This document shows, one piece after another, positions 14,710 to 27,064 of a DNA stretch of 64,000 bases. The stretch is from Rhopalosiphum padi (lineage: Eukaryota > Arthropoda > Insecta > Hemiptera > Aphididae). The position numbers were made by a program, and so were the translations under genes. The DNA is taken from contig NC_083599.1 in assembly GCF_020882245.1 (NCBI RefSeq), forward strand, positions 7,502,001 to 7,566,000. The letters are read 5' to 3'. The notes beneath the pieces were generated by a model. It ran no database searches and was not told where the DNA came from. It was given only the letters and a program-made list of their open reading frames with translations. Within the stretch, counting starts at the first letter, position 1. Each line of letters begins with the position of its first letter.

Positions 14710-17700
14710 CCTATATATAATTGTATATAAATAATGATAGACAAAAAAAAATATTTTACTGTGATTTTGATTATCAAAAATCTTAAATTTATTTTTTTAA
14801 AGATTTTTACCAAAGATTAATAACGTTAACGTAATATTTTTTTGAATTTAATCTAAACGTACTACTGGATGGAAATAGTACAAATAGTTTTGGAACAATC
14901 AATAATTTGAACTAGGTATTGAACTACAATATTACTTACGGGATATAACAAATAAATGTTAATTAAAATATTGTAAATTTTTTGGTATAATTACCGCATA
15001 AAATAGGCATATCTTATATAGTTCAATCATTCTTAATAAAAATCAATCAATACTCGAAAAAGTGGAAAATAGTACGTCTTAGATTTTCACCCCACATTTG
15101 AATATACATGAATCATCAAAGGCGCATTTGAGAGGACAACAAAGATAGTACACCCTTAGCTCTTAATTTTTATTTTTTTACGATTTTCATTTACTTAAAA
15201 ATAGTAAATATTTTACTTAATAATATATAAGATTAAACATAGGTAACATTATCATTAGCTACCTAGATACTGTATATATTATAATTAAAATTTCAAATTT
15301 GTACTTGCTAAACAATTCATATTCTTTAGTAGAAAAAAAAAAAAAAAAATTTTTAGATACATCATACGAATAAAATAAAATAGATTCGACAACCCTCCGT
15401 GGAGACACGAATTAAGTACTTTCTTTGAAACCGCGATATTTTATTCATGCTTGAAACTAATGGTGGGTCTTGGAATTTTTTTTGGGGGGGGAGCAAAATT
15501 TTTTATATTATTATATTCATATCATATCATTTCGTAAACACAATATTTAGGATTTGATTTTAGGCCTTATATAATATAATTGTCTATATGACTATACTGT
15601 TATTTATTTATTAATTATTTTTTTTTTAATTAGATCAAAATAAAAAAATTTACTTTCTCGAAAACTAGTTTTGCATGAAAATTTCCTTTTTTCTAATTTT
15701 GTGTTTTTTCCTAACTATTGAAAAAATTACTTGATTTTTTTTTTATTTTGACCCTCAACAAGGTTTATTTTTCTACCTGCAGAAAATATATATTTAAGTA
15801 AAAAATCAAAGCATTATTACTGCTTCAAAAGCTGATAACTGACAATTTGAAAAAATCACACATCATTGTAAATTCAATACATTCATCGCTCCGGTAAGAA
15901 GTTAAAAATTTAATATTGTGATAAATTGGTCATTATTGAATTTAGAATAGGTTTTTATTATACTGTATAAAACGTTAATTGTTATTATCTAATATCTATG
16001 GATACTATATTATTAATAAATTACTAATTATAATGTTGTCTTTAATCTAAATGTTACGTATTAAAATTAATAAATTAATAAAAAAAAAGTTAATTAATTG
16101 TTACTTTTATATTAAATTAAAAGTGTTTTAATGATCATGTTATCGCAAACTGCATTAAGCACATCATAATATTGTATTGTAGCTGCTCTTTAACATAATC
16201 GATTCGCTTAAAGATCAGGTATTCACTAGGTATTACTTTAATCGAAAAGAAATATTTCTTAGTAAATATTTATAAATTGTATTAAATAAAAATTAAATCA
16301 GTTTAAAATAAAATAATATGTGATCCGTAGTGAATTACGAAGAATAAAAATGTACATATTATATAAGTAATAAGTGAACACTATAATTTCAACAATTTCT
16401 AGAGTGTTCTATAATGTTTAATAGCTAATATAGACATATACCATATGGTATATACCCATGTCCCATATACCACCAGTGCTTAAAATTTCTTACATTTTGA
16501 AGTGCAATATTATAATTTATAGCACTATATTATGCATGCGCTATGAATATATATGATTATTGTAAAATTATTTTCACTATATACATATATTTCAAACACA
16601 GGCATGACTACATTTAACACATATAAATATATAATTACTACAATCGGTTAAAATAAAATTATAACATTCTTTAATTGTATTATCTGATTAATATTCCGCA
16701 TACTGCACTAAATAATATAATAAATAATATCGTATTACACACAATTTTAGACCATTTCAGGCATATAATATCTATACAGCTATATTAGGTTTTTAATATA
16801 CCATGTTATAAATATAAGTTGTTCAGCATTTAACTTTGGGTGTGTGTTCATTGTTTTATATAATATCTAATTATAATATTATATTACCTGATTTAAATTT
16901 AAATCATCTAAATTGAGTGAATAACACCGTGTCATTTACCGTTGTCATTTTAAGAGTGCAATTGCACAATTACAATCTGCAGCTATTATTTACAAATATT
17001 TTGATAATTCGAATTGAATCGCGGGAAAATAGTTAAATATTACACTCTTTGAAAATAACAAACAACCTAGTTGAGTGCAGTGTTTTTTAACCATAATAAT
17101 CTATCTAAAACCTATATAGTTATCATTTTATCAGTGTAATCATAGAGCATAGATCGCGTCATAGTTCAATATAACTACGCACCTATAACCTATTATAACG
17201 ACATTTGCAGCAGGTTCGTATTCGCAAATCTCTCAGTCATATAATCGAACGTAAATGTTGATACAGTTTTAAACATTAATTTTATTCATACACAATACAT
17301 ACACTTATGTCGAGTTGCGTGAAAAAATTAATACATTTAACGGTTTATTAAAAATTAATGGGCCAATCGTGGATCACTATGATAATGTATTTAAGCTCAC
17401 TATTGATTCATTAAAATATGTTTAGTAATTGTTTATGTAGCCCAACATTAGACAGTTAGACATTCATACAACACATAATATATAAGTATGATTAATCTTA
17501 TGTATAAAACAAGTAGTAATGTACTATTATAAATTATAATTATTTAAGTAGGTATTAAAGAATGGAGATGGAGTTAACGCATCAGAGTATAAAGTGGAGA
17601 GTTTGGCCACCTTCAAGATGTTTCTTATTCCCCTTTAAAGTCCTCTCGAAAATCATTAACTTATATTTTGTCAGTTTGTTAAGTGATTAAATATTTTTTT

Positions 17701-20600
17701 TAATACACATCTAATATTTTAAAACAGAAACGTATAAAAATCAATCTACTAGTTATTTTTTTGAGATATAGTCATATAATACCACGTTTATATTATATGC
17801 AATTGTACATATAGTGAATCGTTAATGCGCATTAGATTAGGCAAATGATTCGGGAGTCAAGTGCATATTAAATATACCTCGTTTATATGCAATTGTTATT
17901 GCGTATTTATAAGTTACCTTCGATTTCATCAATCGTATTAAATATTTAACGCACATTAGCCTAACATAAATTAGAAATACGTTTATCTATGCATCTATAA
18001 CTTCCAAATTACAACGATCTAAACATTCTATAAACTCTAAACGTATTATAAAATATTAGTAGGTATCTATATGTTTAATATAATTCTTACACTAACTTAT
18101 TGTTTGTTACTATCTACTAATTATCATATGTTATAATTTATATACCTTATATACTTATAATATTTTAATTTAAAATTATTTATTATAATTATAAATGTAT
18201 GTGTTATATCAAATACTGATTAAGTACAGTGTACTATGTACTATACTGTCTGTTAAAATTTAAATTAGAATTTTGTTCTGTTAAATAAATATTATTATTA
18301 TTATAAATTGTATACCTAATATTTTGCGTTCGTAATTAGTAACTTTTAACGTACGTGTAGTCTTTAATAAAGTTGTATACACTGCATGTTATCCGTCAAA
18401 TAGAATAGTATAACAATTTTATCAATTTAAAAATTGTTTTACTTTAAAGCTACATTAAACTAGTAAAAGGCCACCTAAAAATTGTTTAACTTACTTATTA
18501 TTCTTAATTTATAGTTATTTTTTATTATATTATCCATACCTTTTTAGTACCTTTTTGTAGTATATTGGTAGGTAGGTACTCTGCTAATGTTGCAGTGATG
18601 ACAGTAATTGTATTATAATATTATTATTCGTTATTATTTGCAAATCAATACCTATTATTAGGTACTTATAAGTATATTATTGTTAACGTTTCATGTAAGA
18701 GCTTTATTTATTAATTATTACAATTCGATGATTTTAGGCGTAGAAATGGGAAGGGAACAAAGCCTTCTACAGCTTATTTTAAACTTTGATTTTGCAATAT
18801 TCAAGCCGCCCGTAACAACTAAATCCTATAGTACGCCCATCATAATATGAGTTATTATCATAAATTCATATATAAACATTTTTGTCTTAAAACTGTACTT
18901 CTTTTGCTATCGTAATATAACATAGAATACCATCATACAGTTAATAATATTAATTTTTACTCATCGGTACCTAGCTATACTTAACCAGACTTACATGAAT
19001 ACAAACGTATGGATACTATCTATATAGTATATATGCATAGAGACCTAGGCACACATAGAAGTACGTGTGGTGTGTTATTTTCTATACTTCAGTAATTAAA
19101 TAAATTGCAAGAAAAATGTTGATTTCTGCAAATTTATTTAGTAAATATACACGATTTAAACTCTATTAGGTGTGTGTGTGTGTGGTGGAAGGAAAGGGAG
19201 TATAGATAAATAGCTATAGAAATATAGACACACTTTCAATCATTATTCCAAGTAAGTTATTTTTGGTTTTGCAAAAACTATGCTGTGCCTGTGCAGCCCA
19301 TATTATACAATATTGCGGATGATGCATTGTTCTATAGACCGCACATTATTTTTAATGTTATCTTGTATAAAAAATAATGTAACCGTTAGCGACAATGGAA
19401 ATTTTCGCGCCACCGCGTATAAAATAATAATTACACTTTAAAATATAATAAAAAAAAAAAACCCACGCGACAATGACCGCACCGAACGTCGCAAAACTTG
19501 TTGTACTACGCGTATTATAATAACAGCACATTGCACATATCATTATATTATTATTATGTTTATGTACCTACCTACACGTAACGTATATAATATGCGTCCG
19601 TACACATTGTAATCGCATACACATAATAATCAGTCCTCATTTTCGTGCGCACACTACGAATTGGGCGTAGGTATGTATGTACCTATATACCGATGACCGG
19701 CAGAATAAACAGTCTGTGTATACTAAAATGCAATCGCTGCTCTGCTACGAAACAAATCAACAACGTGTCCAATGTGATTTTAATTATGACTTTACGTTGT
19801 TGTGTCGAAAATATTTCCCGAGATGTGGAAAACAAACGATTTTAACACGTTTGAAAATCTCGTAAATAAAATCAGCCGATGAAAAGAATACACACATTCG
19901 TGATAAAAATTGTTTACTCTTTTATAAATTCGAATACCGCAGTAGGTAATTAGTATATATTATGAAAAAATATAAAAAAAAAACAAGGCCTGATAATATT
20001 ACATATTTTATTATATAATTAATAAAACGTTATATGATATTATCATATAGATGTAATAATATTATAATCGTTACGTTGTGCGCGGAGGCGGCAGGACGTG
20101 GCGGTGAAACGGAGCGGCTATATAATTACTTAATACAGGTCGATTCAAAAATAAATAATAATACGTATTTGAAAATCGAGATTTCTACAAAGAAGTATCG
20201 GAGACCTAAGAAGGCTATTACTATCACCTGGTTTGTGTGACGACTTTCTAAAGTTTCATTTGGTTGCTGAGAGATGTCCACCACATTGGAATTTACTAGT
20301 CCGTCCTTATTTTTGAACAAAAGGTATCCACACAACGAACGATAGAGCGGCTGCCGGGCAGCTTGTGACAGAACTTTTCATCACATATGACCTCCTAAAA
20401 TGCCGGATCTTACACTGCGACTCAGGTCACGTTGAACATCTGCAGTGAGCGTAGAAACGGATTTACACGACTGCCGTCCTCACAGGCGCTTTTTTTTTCT
20501 CTAGACTTATCCACGAAAAAACTTATTTTTTTTTTTTAGTTACTCACTTGACATACCTACTTACTAAAACGAAAAATCTAAAAAATAAAAATGATGCTAT
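14710..20600. other. AT-rich intergenic DNA upstream of chinmo
   Basis: No coding region recognised. Near 15,460-15,500 a G-rich TTTTTTTTGGGGGGGGAG run resembles transposon interiors. Bases 20,080-20,470 are of ordinary composition but translate to nothing I recognise on either strand. Confidence 0.5.
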
Positions 20601-20621
20601 AGTATAGCGATATAACGTATT

Positions 20622-20688
20622 GCCCGGAAATAGGCGCCCCTAAAAATTCGCCGCCCTAAGCCTAACGCTAAATCCACCTGCGGCACTG
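20622..20688. mobile_element. Possible hAT element end
   Basis: GGCGCCCCTAAAAATTCGCC and then CCACCTGCGGCACTG read, on the minus strand, like a CAGTGCCGCAGGTGG terminal inverted repeat of hAT elements. I found no matching opposite end upstream. Confidence 0.25.
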
Positions 20689-21262
20689 TATTATATCATA
20701 TGAAACGCCCAAAGTTCCGGCGTCGTGCAGCAGCAGCTGCAGTTTCTAACAGTTCGCGTTCTTCGACGTTCCTAGTAAATATTTAATCGAATACATCGTA
20801 TTTCCCAAAACGGCGTGTACCATATTTTAATCGCTCTGTATTTCGTACGCTATATTTTTATTACTATTATTATTGTAGTAAAGTGCGTGCGGATTTTGCG
20901 CGGCAAAACGAGATCGGTCGGCCGGGTCGGGGACGTGTGCGTGCGAGAGAGCGATTCGCCGCCGCCGCCGACGTTGGCCTTCGACGCAGACGACTCGGCC
21001 GACATTATAATATTATTATTACAATCGTATATGCGTGTGTCATGAAAAAAAAAAACAGGAAAAAAAATTGGAATCGAAAAAAACAGCATAACGCGTGCTG
21101 CAAACCGAGCGAGCGAGAGGGAAAACGGACGGAACACAATAAGTGCGTGCGAGCGGGCCCGGGTGGTGGGCGGGTAGAGGCGGGCGAGGGGCACCGCCGT
21201 AAAACAAAAAAAAAATGAGCGGCGCGCGCGTAGTATAGCGAAATATTGTCGAAAAAGTTAGA

Positions 21263-21286
21263 ACACACACACACACACACACACAT
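21263..21286. repeat. (AC)n microsatellite in chinmo promoter island
   Basis: About twelve AC units within CpG-rich DNA. Confidence 0.9.
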
Positions 21287-21941
21287 AGAAAAACCTTCGC
21301 GCGCGCGATTCTGATCTCTCTCGAGCGGCGGCGGCGGCGGCGGGCCGCCGAAGGCCACCGGTCGCCGCCGCCGCCGCCACAATACGACGCATAGCACTAC
21401 AACAGCATATAAGGTCGAACGCAGTGTTGCAACGTGTATGGGCGCTGCAACACCGTGCACGTTCCCCGCCGCCCGTCCGACCCATCCCCGCCGGCGTGAC
21501 GGCGGTCGGCGGCCGTCAGACACTCAGTGCGTCGACGGCGGCCGAGGTCGGCCGACCCGACTGCGCGCGCCGCGCACATTGTCGACCGGCGGCGGCGGCC
21601 GTGGTCGATACGCGCAAGGGGTAACAAAACGGAGAGCGAAAATCACGTCCCGGCGGCGGCGGCGGCCGCGACCCTTGCGTCACAGCGTACGGCGGCGGAC
21701 GGGTGGCGGTGCGGAACAGCCAGACCCGCGAACGCAACCGAACGGCGGCGGTGGTCGACGGTCGCGCGCGGCGGGGAAGCGGCGCCGCAGTATTCGCACA
21801 GTGCGCACGCTCGCGGTTAGTGCGATTTCACCCGATGCAAAAACGTCAGCGCAAAACTTCGCGACTCGTCAGTTTGACCTACTGCATTATGCCATTTTCG
21901 CCTTCCGGTCCGCTGCTGCCGTTCTGCGAGTGTGCGTCGCG

Positions 21942-22036
21942 CGTGTGTGTGTGTGAATGAACGTGTGTGCGCGCATGTTTATCCGTGTGTATGTGTGTGT
22001 GTGTGTGTGTATGTGTGTGTGTGTGTGTGTGTGTGT
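21942..22036. repeat. (GT)n-rich tract in chinmo promoter island
   Basis: GT/GC alternation with long pure GT runs, broken by AT and CC dinucleotides. Confidence 0.9.
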
Positions 22037-22171
22037 AAAGCGAGTGCGTTTTTTCTCCCCCAATTATACAACTTTGCAATTTTTTTTTCACCACTCACGT
22101 CCGACGTGTTAATTAACTCGTAACAAATTTTTCGCGAACGACACTCGCGGGGAGAGCAACTCTGCTCCAAG

Positions 22172-22998
22172 GTAATAAACAACAACAACGTAGATCGCCT
22201 TTACCACGTCCGTTCCGAAGCTATTTGCGAATTTTTTTTTTATCATTTTTATTTTTTTAACTTGTTTTTTATTTTATTTTTTATCAATTTTTCATTTTTT
22301 TAAATTGTCGACGCGTTACCACTTCGTGCGTGCGCGCGTGTGTGTGTGTGCGCAAAATAATATTTTAATCACTGCTACGACTCCTGACAAGACGGGTCTA
22401 CCTAAATAAATAATAGAGGAAACGTTTGGAAATCGGGCATTTCTCACCCCCGTCTCTGAAATTCACCACCCACCCACCCACTGGCCGCCGACGTCGCCGC
22501 GCGCCGACGACGTCGTCGTTGTCGACGGACGACGAGCCGTCAACCGCGTGCAAATCGCTCGCCGCCGCTTCAATTCGCTTCCGTTCGCAGACGCTGGCGC
22601 CCCTCACTGGCACATTGGGCTCGTCGAGACCACGACCAGATAACTCGCACCGCTCGACCGCTGTGGTAGTAGGTGGTTGCTGCTGCACACTCGCACACAC
22701 ACGCGCGCGCACGACGACGACGACAACGGTTTCACGGTCATCCGTGCGCTATGCAAATGTTTGCAATTGCACTGTACCGAACATTGCGATCAGCAGCTGA
22801 TGTCGTCGTCCGTGACTGATGTCATTTCCCGCGGTCACTGCGACATACGCCGTTCAAATTGAAATTCGAGTCGAAAACCCTCCCTCGAACGCCACCCTTC
22901 TCTCTTATCAAACCGCCGCCGCGAGGTGACATTTTTAACTCACTCTTTGTCTCAGAATATAAAATATTTTGTATTTTCTCTTTATGTGTTTGCCACAG
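22172..22998 (+). other. Probable first intron of chinmo, GC-rich second half
   Basis: If the donor at 22172 and acceptor at 22998 are used, this is a short intron. It holds T-rich DNA (22225-22310), a GT tract near 22337, and a GC-rich CGACGACG-bearing patch at 22430-22860 that could equally be an alternative promoter. No conserved coding sequence is visible. Confidence 0.35.
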
Positions 22999-23078
22999 AC
23001 CTGAAAACGCAACGACCGGGGGCCACCTCGATGCCATGAACGTATGACGGAATCGTCTGTGCCACAGCCTGCTGATCG
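22999..23078 (+). other. chinmo: Probable noncoding 5' exon of chinmo
   Basis: An 80-base block is bounded by a pyrimidine-rich acceptor (TTTGCCACAG) and a strong donor (GGTAAGT). It sits at the edge of the GC-rich island, just before a roughly 3.9-kb AT-rich intron that ends at 27018 before the first coding exon. It contains two overlapping ATG-stop mini-ORFs. The splice link to chinmo is inferred from order, strand and site quality, not shown by a transcript. Confidence 0.5.
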
Positions 23079-26000
23079 GTAAGTCTACACAATATTTTGT
23101 TCTTTGATAATAGTTATGGTTATAGTACTTGGGTAGCTTATGATTTTTTAATCTCAACAGTATTATAATTTATATTTCAAGTCCTAGAAATTACCTAGCT
23201 ACCTTATATCTAGGTATTTTTTTCAATAAGATTTTAGATTTTCCTTCAATTATACCTAGGCACATTTAGGTGCGGACTGGATTGATTTTCAAGCCTGGAA
23301 AATTATTTTACGTGCCAGGAAAATTTGACCTAAAAAAAAAGTTCTCTTTTTTACTATCAACAAATACCTAGGTATTTAATTTAATAAAAGTAAAGTAAAA
23401 GTTACAGTCAATAATTGAGTTGGTATATTGTAGTCGCACATTTATAGGTAAATTGTGTGCACAATATATATTATTAAAAATAGGTTATTTTTTAATTAGG
23501 TACAATATACCTAGTAAATTTTAAAAAGTATAATTTTTCTAATAGTTAGGGAAAATCTTCTGATGTCCCTCTGGGCCAGTCCGCCCCGGCATACATTTCA
23601 TGCTGATCTGTAAATATGTTCCAATTAATCAACTGATTCACTAAGGTAGCATAGATAGTCTATAATAATATTTAACAGTTGTATAACTCATTTTTTCTTT
23701 TTATGTATACCCACATATTCTTTACCTATAGAAATTAATTGTACAAATAATACACATAATGAAACAATGAGTAGGTAATTAATTATTAAATTTGTATAGG
23801 TGGTCTAGAAGACCTGTTAGTATTTAATATTGACGTTTTATGTTTACTATTTGTATCGGATATATTCATATTATTATTGACCGATACATACCTAACTTAT
23901 CAATAATTAGTTAATTTTATGCATTAGGTTCTTAAAACTATATAATATTAGTTTATTAGTTGACTAATATAGTAATATGGTTATTGATCTTTGTGAAGTT
24001 GTCAATAAAATAACAATTAATTATTTTTATCAATAATACATTATGTCTCAGGTACCTTTACTAATTTATTAATTATAAAATTTGGATGGTTTTAAATTGT
24101 TTGTTACATTATTGGCATTCAGTTATGACTAATTATAATGTCAGTAATTAATAATTATCTATACATTTTTTGTAAGTACCTACATTAAATTCTGATTATC
24201 ATATATACCTAGGTTAAGTTGTTAACAGTCAATACACTCTTAAATTTTCATTAAATTTTTATTGTCACAAAAATCCTACACATTTTTGCAATGATATAAT
24301 ATCTGAAAAAATATTTTTTTATGCTTTGTTAAACTTCTATCATATAGACAACAATAACTTTTTAGTGAATAAAAGTATGAACAACAGATCTCATCTCCAT
24401 AATATCTATATTCTATAGGTACCTAATAGAATTATAAACATATATTTGGTAAATATAGCCAAAACAGGTCAATGTTATTCACAAATATGATAATTTATAT
24501 CTTGCACTCAATAATACATTTAAACTATGATTTTAATCGCCTACTACTTCTATCTGTTGAAATGTATTTAGGTATATGTTAATATGTTCTCAATTTATTT
24601 AACTTGTTTTGTATGTTTGTTATTGTTAAATGTTTTGTCATGTATAAAATAAAATTGTCTATGTTCAATATAAGTATAATATTGGTTCTATATTCATTAT
24701 ATTAATAGCATAATTAGATTATATTTTATTTATAATGAGTTAATTACTTGTCCTAGTTATACAATTTATTTTGTTATATATAGTACTTATAAATGAGTAC
24801 ATTAAATGTAAATAGTTCACTCAGCATAATGAATAGGTCTAAAAAATATTAAATCCCTACAATAGTTTCTAATAATATATTATAATTTATGTTATTGATA
24901 TCATAGATTGACATTAATTAAAAAGTTAAGATTACAAAATGGTTTTTTTTATCAATTTTTGTGTACTTAATTGTAATCTTAATTTACTCATATTCAAAAA
25001 TAACATTTAATCAATTATAAATGTTAACTTAACATAATCTTTTTTTATTGCTTATAAATTAGAGTCGATTCTAAATATCTGTATGTATTGGTCATTATTA
25101 TTTAAAATCTATACATTTTTCCGGTATAAACTGAAATATTAAAACAACTTTTCTATTAAAATGTCACACATAAACATTATTAAATTTGTTTACTACGCTA
25201 TTGTAATAATCAAACCAGACGTAATCTGATATAATAAATCACGGACAGAAATATATGTCTGTAAATATTTTTTTGCTTGTATGCATAAATTTACTAATAG
25301 GTACCTATAATATACATATGTATTATGTATATATTTATTTCAAGTTAAATATACTTTCTCAAGTTATTCTCAATAAATTTGTTGAAGAATAATTTAAATG
25401 ATAGTTCTTAATAACTCTACATATTGCTTAAAAATGTAGGTCTATATAGGTAGGTACAAACAAATATTTTTATTATTTTTATGAATTTTAATTTAATATC
25501 GTACATTTAATAATGTAATATTGTTAATTTCTCGTTTTGATCACCCAATTGTTTATTGTACATTACCTATATAGCAACATATAACAGTTATATTTTTATT
25601 TTATTATAATTTTATTTAAAAAGAAAATAGATTAAGTAAATTATTGTATTTCGGTGAACAATCTCATAATTGTTAGGTACTTATTAAATATTTTGGTTTT
25701 TGTATGTTATTACTTATCTGTTATCGATGTTGTCATCATTTGAAGTAGAATAAATGCTTCGAGAGCTTTGTTGATCAAGAATTTAACATAAAATTAAAAA
25801 TTAAATAAATACTATGCACTGATTACTATTTATAGGTATTGCAGATGTAATACCTAATTTAGGTGGGTGGTGCCATGGTAAACGATGGTAGTCTGTAAAA
25901 TATAGGATACAAGTTCTTGATATTTGGATATAAGTGCATAGAATTTGTTCCGTATTTTATTGTAACAAATTCATCAGTTACTAGTACCTCCTATGTCAGG

Positions 26001-27018
26001 TTTTATTTTTATGCAATACCATTATCTGAAACTGACATTAGTGCCATTGAATTCTACTCAATTGATTATTAAAACTTAAAATACGTTATTTTATTACATT
26101 TTTCTGTGCCTACTTACAATAACTTATAATCTATAGAGATTAAGTGAATAAATTAGCTCTACATAAATTATTTTTAGAATAAGTACATCGAAGAATTCAT
26201 AATTGTATAGATTTTTTCAATTTCAAAATTAAAACCTATCTTTATTCATTTTGTATTTATACTATGGTGAACAAAGTGAAATGACTGTTTATTAGTTCTC
26301 AACATATTACATAAAATATATTTTAAAATGAATGCTCAAGTTAAAATTATACCTCATACTAAATTATAATATTGTTTAGGTATTCAAAAAAATAACTATG
26401 TTTCTAAAATTGTATTCTAATTATACACAATACCAACTCTTCTTAATTACTTTTTTGTTTTTATTGACCAAAGAACAATTTACGGTTATTCAATACAAAT
26501 AATTCTTCACCCTTTTTTTTACTCTCATTCAATATTTTTAATTAATTATTGTCTATGCAATTATTTTTATTATTATTTATTTAATCTATTTTTTTTTTTT
26601 TTTAAGTATGAAATAAATTGTTCAATCAATATTTATATGTATTTAAGTACCTACTAATTAAACTAGAACTAATGTATTAAAATGTATTACTTAAAATAAC
26701 CTAACCTACAATATTGCATTTTTGACAACTTCATTGACAATTTTTATTTGAAAATCCAATTTTCTTAGTTCTTCCAAATGGATAAATTCAGTTTATATTT
26801 TTTAAATATGTTTATAATTTTAAAAATAAATGTATAGAACTTATCTTGATTTCATTATACATATTTAATCATTAAAAAGTTCTACTACTAGGAATTCATC
26901 TTATATCACCCAATTTAAATTTATCATTCAATCAAACAAAATTATTTTATTTTGTTTACTATTAAAATGAAAGTTATTATCAAAACGCTATAATTATATG
27001 TCTTTTTTATTTTTATAG
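23079..27018 (+). other. Long chinmo intron before the coding exons
   Basis: AT-rich DNA between a GTAAGT donor and a TTTTTATAG acceptor. Apart from the small inverted-repeat element near 23.3-23.6 kb I see no exon, RNA gene or repeat array in it. Long 5' introns are usual for BTB-zinc finger genes of this class. Confidence 0.55.
23270..23587. mobile_element. Small hAT-like MITE in chinmo intron
   Basis: GTGCGGACTGG at the left end is mirrored by CCAGTCCGCC at the right end, about 318 bases apart. GGCACATTTAG and GGCATACATTTC flank the ends and may be a degraded target duplication. There is no coding capacity. Superfamily is a guess from the terminal style. Confidence 0.4.
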
Positions 27019-27028
27019 GGTCACTGTT

Positions 27029-27040
27029 ATGTCTTTTTAA
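27029..27040 (+). promoter_or_regulatory. Mini upstream ORF in chinmo leader
   Basis: ATG TCT TTT TAA lies 25 bases before the chinmo start codon in the same exon. Together with two mini-ORFs in the preceding noncoding exon (23031-23039 and 23036-23047), it could lower initiation at the main ATG. Direct sequence observation; the effect is inference. Confidence 0.45.
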
Positions 27041-27064
27041 ATATTGTTAAAACAACAATCTGGA

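Larger units (their letters stand above)
20700..22171 (+). promoter_or_regulatory. chinmo: CpG-rich promoter island and probable chinmo leader exon
   Basis: This stretch is far richer in G+C and CpG than the surrounding AT-rich DNA, with CGG/GCC runs and AC/GT tracts. It lies upstream of chinmo on the same strand and ends at a good splice donor (CTCCAAG then GTAATA at 22172). The most likely reading is a promoter with a GC-rich untranslated exon 1. The many short ORFs on both strands here encode only Arg/Ala/Pro-rich low-complexity peptides and overlap each other, so none is called. The exact start of transcription cannot be placed. Confidence 0.5.

Noticed and set aside
20034..20470. Possible coding fragment upstream of the chinmo island
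   Set aside because: The composition is ordinary and ORFs reach about 69 codons, but no frame on either strand gave motifs I can name.
20850..22190. Many overlapping ORFs of 60-170 codons on both strands
   Set aside because: They lie in a CpG-rich microsatellite island, overlap in several frames, and encode Arg/Ala/Pro or Thr/His runs without domains. They reflect composition, not genes.
22398..23157. ORFs on both strands in the second half of the GC-rich region
   Set aside because: Same cause as above. The strong splice sites at 22998 and 23079 argue for a noncoding exon instead.
27044..27064. Upstream extension of Chinmo starting at TTG
   Set aside because: Nuclear genes start at ATG. 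The ATG at 27065 begins the conserved MDPQQQ sequence and has an in-frame stop just upstream.
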